From an uncultured Campylobacter sp. (GTDB taxonomy: Bacteria > Campylobacterota > Campylobacteria > Campylobacterales > Campylobacteraceae): DNA of 13,794 nucleotides. The notes under the pieces are model-generated. The model worked only from the letters and a program-made list of their open reading frames with translations. It made no database searches and was not told the origin of the DNA. Below, piece after piece: positions 7,631-13,794 of this stretch (position 1 is its first letter; each line of letters opens with the position of its first letter). A program made the position numbers and the translations under genes. The stretch spans positions 1 to 13,794 of the forward strand of contig CALISV010000137.1 of NCBI GenBank assembly GCA_938041615.1, given 5' to 3'.

Positions 7631-9141
7631 CTTTTAAACTTCGATTTGATTTTATTTATCACGATTAGTTGTTCTCTTTTGTCAAATATCAAAAACAAGC
7701 TCGCGGCGTATCCGAGAGCAAGCAAAACCGCCGAATACGCGGCAAATTCGCTCCAGCTTGAAATTTGCACGAAATTTCGCAGCCAAAAAAACAGCCCGCA
7801 AACTGCCGCAAAAACGGCTAAATTTTTAAAATAAACGCCGTAAAAAGTGGTAAGCGGCAAGCTCAAATTTAACGCGGCGTTTATGAGATCAAATCCCAAA
7901 ATGCGCACCGAATAAAGCGCGGCGCCGACGATCGCCATACCGTAAATGCCATAGTCCGTAAATTTAAGCACGGCAATCTGCGCCAAAATCGTGCCAGCAC
8001 CCAAAATAGTATTTGCTATCGCGGGACGTTTTAGTTTATTGGTCGCGCTGTCGAGATTAAAAAGAGAAAAAACGTAGCTGATAAATATAATCGGCACCAG
8101 GGTTATCATCGAGAGATTATAGATTAGATTTATCTCGTCCGCGCTTTTAAACGGTAGCCAAAGCGTGTAAAATTCGCGCCCAAAAGCCACGAAAATAGCC
8201 GCCGGCACACTCATAACAAACGCCGTAACTCGCATCGAAAATTTAGCCTCCGCAACAAGCGCGGTCAAATTTGACTTAGAGTAGTGCTCGACAAATTTTG
8301 GCGCAAATATCGCGCTAAGCTGCGCCACGAAGCTCTCTAAAATGATCGGAGCCGCCTTTGAAACGGCTAAAATTCCCGTCGCGTTCGCGCTTAAAAAGAT
8401 GTTGCAGATAAACAGGTCCATACCGCTCATAAGCACGCGGTTTAGGGCGTTAAAGCTATTATAGACGCCCGATTTTAGCAGCTCTTTTATCCGCGTAAAG
8501 TCAAATTCGCGCGGGTTAAATTTAAGCTCCGGAGTGATGCGGCGCGAAACCCAAACGCTCGTAAAAAACACAAACAGCGACGCGACTAGAGCAGAGATCG
8601 CGATATAGGCGATCATAGGTCTGAAAAAATAAAAAAGCGCAACGATAAGAGCGGCCAAAATGGCGCTAGACGCGGCGTTGCGAACCGAGATGATGTAGAG
8701 CTTGTTTTTGATAAACATCGAGACGCTGATGACGCCGTTAAAAAGCCCGACGCAAAAATTTATAAAATAAAACGCGAACGTAAGCCGCACGTCGCCTAGC
8801 AGCGCGTCGCTCACGTTTAGCACGCTTTGTAAATTTAAGATAAAAATGCCCGCGCCCAGCAAAATAAGAACGCAAAAAAAGATATTTACGACTAGAACCG
8901 ACGAGTAGTAGGAGTTTGCCGCGCGGGTGCCCCCTCTGTGCCACTCGTACGCGACGAAGCGGCCGCTAACGGAGTTTATCGCCGCGGTCACGACTAGGGC
9001 GTAAGCCACGATAGCGTTTGACAGCCCGACAAAGCCGTAGGCTTCGTTGCCTAGGCTCTTTAGGATGTAGGGCGTGAGGAAAAAATTTATCCCCATCGAG
9101 ACGATAAAAACGACGATGGAGCTGATCAAATTTACGAGCAT
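7627..9141 (-). CDS. Wzx/MOP-type oligosaccharide flippase
   Basis: A 504-residue polytopic membrane protein with about 12-14 hydrophobic helices, typical of the polysaccharide-export branch of the MOP/MATE superfamily. The N-terminal half carries the usual pattern: a hydrophobic first helix, FFLTPYILKSLGNEAYGFVG (20-39), then a polar NSVSGRFVAYEWHRGG region. Such proteins move undecaprenyl-PP-linked glycans from the cytoplasmic to the periplasmic leaflet. The C-terminal tail is basic (INKIKSKFKR). The start codon shares one base with the stop codon of the dehydrogenase (TAATG), and the end overlaps the GT25 gene. C. jejuni uses the ABC transporter PglK for N-glycan flipping; this protein may do that job here or serve another surface glycan. 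The substrate is not shown. Confidence 0.85.
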   Translation of the reverse strand: MLVNLISSIVVFIVSMGINFFLTPYILKSLGNEAYGFVGLSNAIVAYALVVTAAINSVSGRFVAYEWHRGGTRAANSYYSSVLVVNIFFCVLILLGAGIFILNLQSVLNVSDALLGDVRLTFAFYFINFCVGLFNGVISVSMFIKNKLYIISVRNAASSAILAALIVALFYFFRPMIAYIAISALVASLFVFFTSVWVSRRITPELKFNPREFDFTRIKELLKSGVYNSFNALNRVLMSGMDLFICNIFLSANATGILAVSKAAPIILESFVAQLSAIFAPKFVEHYSKSNLTALVAEAKFSMRVTAFVMSVPAAIFVAFGREFYTLWLPFKSADEINLIYNLSMITLVPIIFISYVFSLFNLDSATNKLKRPAIANTILGAGTILAQIAVLKFTDYGIYGMAIVGAALYSVRILGFDLINAALNLSLPLTTFYGVYFKNLAVFAAVCGLFFWLRNFVQISSWSEFAAYSAVLLALGYAASLFLIFDKREQLIVINKIKSKFKR

Positions 9142-10373
9142 TACAGCCTTGCGTCGGCGTTTTCGTAAACGTTTTTGATATCGTAAACGAGAGCTTTGCT
9201 AAATTTTAACCCTTTAAATTTATCGTGAGCGACGGCGATCACGACGCAGTCGTAGTCCGCCTCGTCAAAGCTTTTTAGCGGCACGATACCGTATTCGCGC
9301 TTTACCTCGGCTTCGTCCGCCCACGGATCGTAGACATCCACGCGGCAACCAAAATCCCTAAGCTCCTCGATCACGTCTATCACGCGCGAGTTGCGGATAT
9401 CGGGGCAGTTTTCCTTAAACGTAAGCCCAAGCACCAAAACGCGAGCCGAATTTATCAAAACGCCCCTTTTTATCATTAGCTTTACGACCTGATCGGCGGC
9501 GTATTTGCCCATATTATCGTTTATACGGCGTCCGGCTAGGATCATCTCGGGATGAAAGCCAAGCTCCTGCGCCTTATGCGTGAGATAATAAGGATCCACG
9601 CCGATGCAGTGGCCGCCCACCAGACCCGGACGGAACGGCAGGAAGTTCCACTTCGAGCCAGCGGCCTTCAGCACTTCCAGCGTGTCGATGCCCAGGCGCT
9701 CGAAGACGATGGCCAGCTCGTTCATCAGCGCGATGTTCAGGTCGCGCTGGGTGTTCTCGATCACCTTGGCAGCCTCGGCCACCTTGATGCTGCTGGCACG
9801 ATGCACGCCGGCCGTGATGACGGTTTCGTACAGCTTGGCCAGTTTCTCCAGCGTCTCGGGGTTGTCACCCGAAACCACCTTGACGATCGTGGGCAGGCGG
9901 TGCTGCTTGTCACCCGGGTTGATCCGCTCGGGCGAGTAGCCGACGTTGAAGTCCTTTTTCCACTTCATGCCGGAGTGCTTCTCCAGCACGGGGATGCACA
10001 CCTCTTCGGTGGCGCCCGGGTAGACGGTCGACTCATAGACCACCGTCGCGCCACGCTTCATGTTGGCACCGACGATCTCGCTGGCCGAGACCAGCGGCGT
10101 GAAATCGGGCAGGCGTGCCGAATCGATCGGCGTCGGCACGGCCACGACGATCACGTCGGCCTGACCCAGCTGCTTCGGATCGTCCGTGATCTTCAGCTTC
10201 TTGGCCAGATCGAAATCACCGCGCTCGACCTCGCCGGTCACGTCGTTGTGCTGTTGCAGACGGGCAACCTTCGCTTTCGACACGTCGAAACCGATCGTAT
10301 CGAAGTGTTTTCCAAACTCGATGGCCAGGGGCAGGCCAACGTATCCCAAACCAACTACTGCAACCGTTGTCAT
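9141..10373 (-). CDS. UDP-HexNAc 6-dehydrogenase (TviB/WbpO type), chimeric reading frame
   Basis: Oxidises a UDP-N-acetylhexosamine to the uronic acid with two NAD+. Residues are numbered from the ATG at 10373 (410 aa). The NAD-binding [12 protein letters not shown] is at 4-15, YSPERINPG at about 146-154, and [12 protein letters not shown] at 253-264 with catalytic Cys256; the C-terminal UDP-binding domain includes [16 protein letters not shown]. The start at 10373 is preferred over the TTG at 10385 because GGAAG stands 5 nt before it. The frame is open throughout, but base composition changes inside it: residues 1 to ~256 are high-GC and betaproteobacterial in style, while residues from about 260 to the end are Campylobacter-like. 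The switch falls in the active-site motif. Each half is a good family member, but the whole gene probably exists in neither organism. Confidence 0.85.
   Translation of the reverse strand: MTTVAVVGLGYVGLPLAIEFGKHFDTIGFDVSKAKVARLQQHNDVTGEVERGDFDLAKKLKITDDPKQLGQADVIVVAVPTPIDSARLPDFTPLVSASEIVGANMKRGATVVYESTVYPGATEEVCIPVLEKHSGMKWKKDFNVGYSPERINPGDKQHRLPTIVKVVSGDNPETLEKLAKLYETVITAGVHRASSIKVAEAAKVIENTQRDLNIALMNELAIVFERLGIDTLEVLKAAGSKWNFLPFRPGLVGGHCIGVDPYYLTHKAQELGFHPEMILAGRRINDNMGKYAADQVVKLMIKRGVLINSARVLVLGLTFKENCPDIRNSRVIDVIEELRDFGCRVDVYDPWADEAEVKREYGIVPLKSFDEADYDCVVIAVAHDKFKGLKFSKALVYDIKNVYENADARL
9588..9630. other. Junction of two unrelated genomes (probable assembly chimera)
   Basis: To the left are AT-rich codons, as in the two TAT Tyr codons of DPYYLTHK (minus strand). 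To the right the codons become almost all G/C-ending. The conserved GGHCIGVDP codons lie at about 9591-9617, where two distant homologues can share a run of identical bases. Line-by-line hand counts give 30/60 G+C for 9541-9600 and 40/60 for 9601-9660. The exact breakpoint cannot be fixed within the shared motif. Chimeric assembly through a shared k-mer is the simplest reading; homologous recombination is the alternative. Confidence 0.85.
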
Positions 10374-10377
10374 ATTT

Positions 10378-10383
10378 TCTTCC
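10378..10383 (-). promoter_or_regulatory. Ribosome binding site of the dehydrogenase gene
   Basis: GGAAGA on the minus strand, 4 nt before the ATG at 10371-10373. It decides the start: the alternative TTG codon at 10383-10385 overlaps this element and has no Shine-Dalgarno sequence of its own. It lies only about a dozen bases past the stop codon of the sugar transferase gene, in keeping with one transcript. Confidence 0.6.
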
Positions 10384-10394
10384 AAACTGTGAAG

Positions 10395-11735
10395 TCAACG
10401 AGCGCCTTTCTTACGAAGAACCACCTGAATGGTCTCGATAAGCACCATGAAATCGAGAAACAGCGAGTGATTCTTGACGTAAAAAAGATCGTATTCCAGC
10501 TTTTCCATGGCCTCTTCTACTGAAGCGCCATAATCCATCCGCACCTGTGCCCAGCCAGTGATGCCTGGCTTCACGTAATGCCGAATATCGTAATATGGTA
10601 CCTGTTGATTCAGTTTCTCGACAAAATAAGGCCTCTCCGGCCGTGGGCCTACGAAGCTCATCTCGCCGCGCAGCACGTTGATCAGCTGCGGCAATTCGTC
10701 GATGCGGGTAGCGCGGATGAAGCGCCCCACCCGCGTGATGCGATCGTCACCGATGCTGGCCCAGCGCGGACCATCCTTCTCGGCATCCTGCACCATCGAG
10801 CGGAATTTCAGGATGTCGAATGACTGCCCCGGCGCGCAGACCCGCTCCTGCCGGAAGAATATCGGCCTTCCGGTCTCCAGCAGGATCACCACCGCCGTCA
10901 CCAGCATCACCGGTGCGGCCACCAGCAGCAGCGCCGAGGCCACCGCCACGTCGAACAGGCGCTTGATGATGGCCCGGGTGGGTCCCTGGGTGAAGCCGTC
11001 ACCATACACCAGCCAGCCGGTACGCAGGTACTGCAGGCGGATCAGCCCCAGCTCCTGCTCGTAGAAGTTCAGCAGGTCCAGCACCTGGATGCCGGCCAGC
11101 CGGCAGGCCAGCAGCTGATCCAGCGGAATGTGGCCACCGCGCCGCTCATGGGCGGCCACCACGATGTGGGTGGCCTTGTGCTGACGGGCCACCGCCAGCA
11201 GCGACTCGCCCTTCAGGTCCACCGGCACCTGGGCCACCAGGTGGGCCGCATGCTGATGCACGCTGTCGGCCAGCGTGGCCAGCACCATGTCGGCCTCATC
11301 CCCCTCGCCCATCACCAGCACCCGACGCCCGCGCCGCTGCAGGAAGCCCAGCCGGAACGCCAGGTAGCGCACCACCAGAATGCCCACCAGCCCCAGCACC
11401 GAGGCAATGGCGAACACGCCGCGCCCCACTTCCGACTCGGGGAAGACATAGAAGAGCGCCAGCTGGCCCAGCAGCGTCACCAGGTACGCCGCGAACACCT
11501 TCTGCACCACCAGCCGGAAGGGTTCATCCTGCTGACGGCTGTACAGGCCAAAGGCCGTCATCGTCAGCATCATCAGTGCGGCAAACACCAGGCCACGCAG
11601 CGTGGAGAAGACCAGGCCGTCCTCGTTCAGCAACCGGATCTGGTAGCCGAGCACCATCGCGGCCACCAACACCAGGGCATCGATGACCGGCAGGACCGCA
11701 AAACGAACTCGGAGGTAATGGATGAAAGCGCGCAT
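10395..11735 (-). CDS. Polyprenyl-phosphate sugar-1-phosphate transferase (EpsB/WbaP-like, exosortase-associated type)
   Basis: Starts a surface polysaccharide by moving a sugar-1-phosphate from a UDP-sugar to undecaprenyl phosphate. The 446 residues show four or so N-terminal membrane helices (about 14-125), a Rossmann-like middle domain beginning RRVLVMGEGDEADM (137-150), a membrane helix after KRLFDV (258-263) and the C-terminal catalytic domain. The latter has KFRSM (310-314), the catalytic Asp-Glu dyad D346-E347 in RIDELPQL, FVGPRPERP (361-369), PGITGWAQV (390-398) and YDLFYVKN (415-422). The N-terminus MRAFIHYLRVRFAVL and the layout resemble the XrtA/PEP-CTERM-associated sugar transferases (TIGR03013-like), but no exosortase gene is in view. 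It follows the WecA-like gene by 73 bp and precedes the dehydrogenase by 21 bp. Confidence 0.88.
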   Translation of the reverse strand: MRAFIHYLRVRFAVLPVIDALVLVAAMVLGYQIRLLNEDGLVFSTLRGLVFAALMMLTMTAFGLYSRQQDEPFRLVVQKVFAAYLVTLLGQLALFYVFPESEVGRGVFAIASVLGLVGILVVRYLAFRLGFLQRRGRRVLVMGEGDEADMVLATLADSVHQHAAHLVAQVPVDLKGESLLAVARQHKATHIVVAAHERRGGHIPLDQLLACRLAGIQVLDLLNFYEQELGLIRLQYLRTGWLVYGDGFTQGPTRAIIKRLFDVAVASALLLVAAPVMLVTAVVILLETGRPIFFRQERVCAPGQSFDILKFRSMVQDAEKDGPRWASIGDDRITRVGRFIRATRIDELPQLINVLRGEMSFVGPRPERPYFVEKLNQQVPYYDIRHYVKPGITGWAQVRMDYGASVEEAMEKLEYDLFYVKNHSLFLDFMVLIETIQVVLRKKGAR

Positions 11736-11808
11736 GTGCCGAAGCGTGTCAGGCAGCCCCCTGAGGTGCTGCCCGCCACGATGAAACCATCAACGGGCCA
11801 GCAGGATA
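11736..11808. other. Short intergenic region with a weak inverted repeat
   Basis: This 73-bp gap separates two minus-strand genes. It contains ggcagc at 11752-11757 and gctgcc at 11768-11773, a 6-bp stem with a 10-nt loop. No T tract follows on the minus strand, so it is not a convincing intrinsic terminator. I see no clear promoter, and the neighbours may be co-transcribed. Confidence 0.3.
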
Positions 11809-12891
11809 TCAGGCACGGTCGCCGCCGTGCTGGGAATACGCTGCTCGCCCCAAGGAGGCCGCCGGGCGGCGCCAGGTGAGATACACCGGCACCAGCATGT
11901 AGGCCACGCCCAGCGCCAGCAGGGCCAGCGTCAGGAAGTAGCCCGAGGTATTCAGCTTGCACAGGCCGATGCCTGCCAGACCCAGTGCGGCCTGGATGGA
12001 CAGCAGCGCGGCCGGCGAATAGTGGGCATGGCAGACCGCCTGCACCAGATGGCGCAGCCCTGCCGAACCCGGCTGCTGCAGCCAGCGCTGTGCCGCCATA
12101 CGGCCCGCCAGACGCCCCACCGACTCACGAACGAACTCGAAGACCGGCACGGCCACCAGCCACAGCAGCGCCGTGGTGCCGCCACGGACCTCGGCCGTGA
12201 TGGAGCCCAGCCGCAGCGCGCCCCAGGAGATCATGAAACCCAGCGCCAGCAGCCCGCCCGTGCCCAGGGCGACGCCGGGCCGGTTGCGCCACGGCATGCT
12301 GGACAGGTACACCAGGCAACCCAGCAGCGCGCCGATCACGGGCAGCGCCACGATGGCGAACTCGGCGTACAGCGAATAGCGCGAACCGCCATCGGCATTG
12401 GCCGCGCCAAAGAACATCAAGAGCAGAAGCTGCACCATCACCATGCCGGCCGGCAGCGACGGCGTGGCCGAAGGCAGCCGGTCCAGGGCTGCCGTGGCAA
12501 TCGGCAGCAGCAGGCTGACAGCGGCCAGCATCATGAAGCCCACCGACCAGGTGACCCGGTCATGCTCCAGATACGTGAACAGGAAGACGCCGGCCACCAG
12601 CGTGCCCACCACCTCGAAGATGCGCCGGACGGTGGCACCGCCGGCACCGGCCAGCCGTGCGTCCAGCGCGAGCCCGGCCAGCACCAGGGCAGCCGCGCCG
12701 AAGATCAGCCCCCGGTCGGATGCCGGCCAGGGATCGGAATAGAAGGCAGCCACCGCCACGCCCAGGGCCATGGCCACCGCACCGGCCGAACGCACGGTGG
12801 GCCGGTCACGGAGCATGTCACGCAGCAGCGGCACGGCGCCTGCTGCCGCGACAAAGGCAATCAGCAAGGAGGCGAAGGCAGAAGTTGGCAT
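11809..12891 (-). CDS. WecA/MraY-like membrane protein lacking the catalytic motifs (probable pseudoenzyme)
   Basis: A 360-residue protein with about 10-11 hydrophobic segments and the length of WecA (367 aa). Several stretches align by eye with WecA: DRPTVRSAGAVAMALG (29-44) with the N-terminal P-x-x-GG loop; GLALDARLAG (73-82) where WecA has GALDDRFD; NADGG (165-169) where WecA has NMVDGIDGL; ALGTGGLLALGF (208-219) where WecA has FMGDAGSTLIGF; TALLWLVAVPVFEF (240-253) with TALWIIAIPLMDM; and GLRHLVQA (278-285) at the HIHH loop. At each catalytic site the key Asp or His residues are missing, so transferase activity is unlikely. The frame is intact and GC-rich like its neighbours, which argues for a working protein and not decay. 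The family assignment is my own alignment from memory; the role is unknown, possibly a partner of the downstream sugar transferase. Confidence 0.6.
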   Translation of the reverse strand: MPTSAFASLLIAFVAAAGAVPLLRDMLRDRPTVRSAGAVAMALGVAVAAFYSDPWPASDRGLIFGAAALVLAGLALDARLAGAGGATVRRIFEVVGTLVAGVFLFTYLEHDRVTWSVGFMMLAAVSLLLPIATAALDRLPSATPSLPAGMVMVQLLLLMFFGAANADGGSRYSLYAEFAIVALPVIGALLGCLVYLSSMPWRNRPGVALGTGGLLALGFMISWGALRLGSITAEVRGGTTALLWLVAVPVFEFVRESVGRLAGRMAAQRWLQQPGSAGLRHLVQAVCHAHYSPAALLSIQAALGLAGIGLCKLNTSGYFLTLALLALGVAYMLVPVYLTWRRPAASLGRAAYSQHGGDRA

Positions 12892-13157
12892 GGCTCGGAT
12901 GACCCTGGCAAGACACTGACCGTCAGCTTATCGCACCGGCCGAAAAAGACGTGAGAAGTATGACCGGGAGGCTGTCAGATGGCCGCAACGATTTGAAACT
13001 TTTCGAGCAATTTAGAATAGCCGTAGGGGCATTGATGACCCTTTTGCCTCACCTCGCTTATCTTTGTACAGCCATGTTCCCGCCGGCCCCTGCGCGCACG
13101 CGCGCACGCGCCGCAGGCACCCTTTCCGCAAAACCCAGAATAAATCCCAGAACCCCC
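12892..13157. promoter_or_regulatory. Divergent intergenic region with AT-rich core and alternating CG/CA tract
   Basis: This 266-bp region separates the minus-strand WecA-like gene from the plus-strand epimerase gene. Positions 12990-13025 form an AT-rich island in otherwise GC-rich DNA, with TTGAAA at 12993-12998 and TAGAAT at 13013-13018 on the plus strand. Their 14-nt spacing is shorter than a standard sigma-70 promoter, so this is only a weak candidate. A 20-nt strictly alternating pyrimidine-purine tract lies at 13091-13110. No clear Shine-Dalgarno sequence precedes the epimerase ATG. A minus-strand reading frame across the region is a by-product of high GC. Confidence 0.35.
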
Positions 13158-13794
13158 ATGGACGTTTCCTCCCTGATCGCCGGGCGCAAGGCGCGCTGGC
13201 TCGTGACCGGCGCCGCAGGCTTCATCGGCTCTCACCTGGCCGAATCGCTGGCACTGGCCGGCCAGTCGGTGATCGCCATCGACGACTTCTCGACCGGCAA
13301 GCAGGCCAACATCGATGCCATCATGGCCTCCACCCGAGCCGCAGGACAGAACGGCCTGCAGTTCGAGGAAGGGACCATCTGCGACCGCGCCTTCTGCAAC
13401 CGTGTCGTCGAGGGCGTGGACTACGTGCTGCACCAGGCCGCCCTGGGCTCCGTGCCCCGCTCGATGAAGACCCCGCTGGTCTCGTTCCAGGCCAACGTTT
13501 CCGGCTTCATGGAGATCATCGACGCCGCCCGCCAGGCCGAGGTGAAGTCCTTCGTCTACGCCTCCTCCAGCTCGGTCTACGGCGACCATCCCGCCCTGCC
13601 CAAGGTGGAAAGCGTCACCGGCAACGTGCTCTCGCCCTACGCCGCCACCAAGGCTGCCGACGAACTGTTCGCGGGCACCTACGCGCGCTGCTACGGCATG
13701 CGCGTGGCCGGCATGCGCTATTTCAACGTCTTCGGTGCCCGTCAGGACGCCAACGGCGCCTATGCTGCCGTCATCCCGCGCTGGATCGCCACAC
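13158..13794 (+). CDS. wbpP: WbpP/TviC-type UDP-HexNAc(A) 4-epimerase, partial (3' end cut)
   Basis: The first 212 codons of a short-chain dehydrogenase/reductase of the extended type; the frame runs off the right edge. The start ATG is 13158-13160. TGAAGFIGSHL (17-27) is the NAD-binding GxxGxxG loop; HQAALGSVPRSM (92-103), SSSSVYGDHPALPKV (136-150) and SPYAATK with catalytic Y161 and K165 follow; RYFNVFGARQDANGAYAAVIP matches Pseudomonas WbpP as I recall it. The enzyme interconverts UDP-GlcNAc or UDP-GlcNAcA with the galacto form. With a TviB-type 6-dehydrogenase nearby, UDP-GalNAcA is the expected product for O-antigen or capsule-like polysaccharide. It is transcribed away from the other genes. 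No good ribosome binding site precedes the start, though the N-terminal length fits the family. Confidence 0.93.
   Translation, partial: MDVSSLIAGRKARWLVTGAAGFIGSHLAESLALAGQSVIAIDDFSTGKQANIDAIMASTRAAGQNGLQFEEGTICDRAFCNRVVEGVDYVLHQAALGSVPRSMKTPLVSFQANVSGFMEIIDAARQAEVKSFVYASSSSVYGDHPALPKVESVTGNVLSPYAATKAADELFAGTYARCYGMRVAGMRYFNVFGARQDANGAYAAVIPRWIAT

Noticed and set aside
8738..8944. A 68-codon minus-strand frame inside the flippase gene
   Set aside because: Out of frame with the flippase, Arg-rich and without a ribosome binding site; a shadow.
9552..10523. A long plus-strand reading frame (323 codons) crossing the junction
   Set aside because: It lies antisense to the dehydrogenase, which has full family motifs. 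The peptide has a biased composition rich in His, Arg and Gln, typical of an antisense shadow in GC-rich DNA.
11752..11773. Inverted repeat between the WecA-like and sugar transferase genes as a terminator
   Set aside because: Only a 6-bp stem with a 10-nt loop and no T tract on the transcribed strand.
11827..12954. A 375-codon plus-strand frame rich in Gln, Arg and His, antisense to the WecA-like gene
   Set aside because: Low-complexity composition, no recognisable motif, and it arises from third-position GC of the minus-strand gene, whose product shows clear membrane helices. A shorter frame at 11130-11879 was rejected for the same reason.
12975..13589. A 204-codon minus-strand frame over the intergenic region and the epimerase
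   Set aside because: The plus strand encodes an unmistakable WbpP-like epimerase from 13158; the minus frame is Gly/His-rich with no family features.
1..13794. CRISPR array, tRNA or rRNA genes, insertion sequence or transposase
   Set aside because: I looked for regularly spaced repeats, tRNA-like cloverleaf ends, terminal inverted repeats and transposase motifs on both strands and found none. In particular, no mobile element marks the junction at ~9,600.

Overview
The window reads as two unrelated genomes joined at about position 9,600. Bases 1 to ~9,600 look like a moderately AT-rich Campylobacter of the C. showae/rectus/curvus/gracilis kind: the proteins closely resemble C. jejuni Pgl proteins, AAATTT hexamers are everywhere, CTAG is common and genes overlap tightly. 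Bases ~9,600 to 13,794 look like a high-GC betaproteobacterium, possibly an oral Burkholderiales such as Lautropia (the genus is a guess). By hand count, G+C is 24/60 in 9181-9240, 40/60 in 9601-9660 and 45/60 in 12061-12120. I found no AAATTT and no CTAG to the right of ~9,600.

Left part, all on the minus strand and so transcribed from high to low coordinates: the C-terminal part of a UDP-sugar dehydrogenase, a Wzx/MOP-type flippase, a GT25 glycosyltransferase, a 93-bp AT-rich gap, then pglH, pglI, pglJ, pglB, pglA and the start of pglC, cut by the window edge. The order pglH-I-J-B-A-C is that of the C. jejuni N-linked protein glycosylation locus. PglC puts phospho-diNAcBac on undecaprenyl phosphate, PglA, PglJ and PglH add HexNAc residues, PglI adds a branch, a flippase turns the lipid-linked glycan over, and PglB transfers it to Asn in periplasmic proteins. 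The usual ABC flippase PglK is absent directly upstream of pglH; a MOP flippase and a GT25 enzyme sit there instead.

Right part: on the minus strand, a WecA/MraY-like membrane protein that has lost the family's catalytic motifs, a polyprenyl-phosphate sugar-1-phosphate transferase of the EPS/exosortase-associated type, and the N-terminal part of a TviB/WbpO-type UDP-HexNAc 6-dehydrogenase. Divergently on the plus strand is the first 212 codons of a WbpP/TviC-type UDP-HexNAc(A) 4-epimerase, cut by the window edge. Together these suggest UDP-GalNAcA synthesis and the start of a surface polysaccharide.

The two parts meet in frame inside the dehydrogenase gene, exactly in the codons of the invariant [12 protein letters not shown] active-site motif. 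A chimeric assembly through a shared k-mer is the most likely explanation; recent recombination is possible. Functional links across ~9,600 should not be trusted. I see no tRNA, rRNA, CRISPR array, transposase or confident intrinsic terminator. The best candidates for new biology are the catalytically degenerate WecA-like protein and the altered upstream half of the pgl locus.
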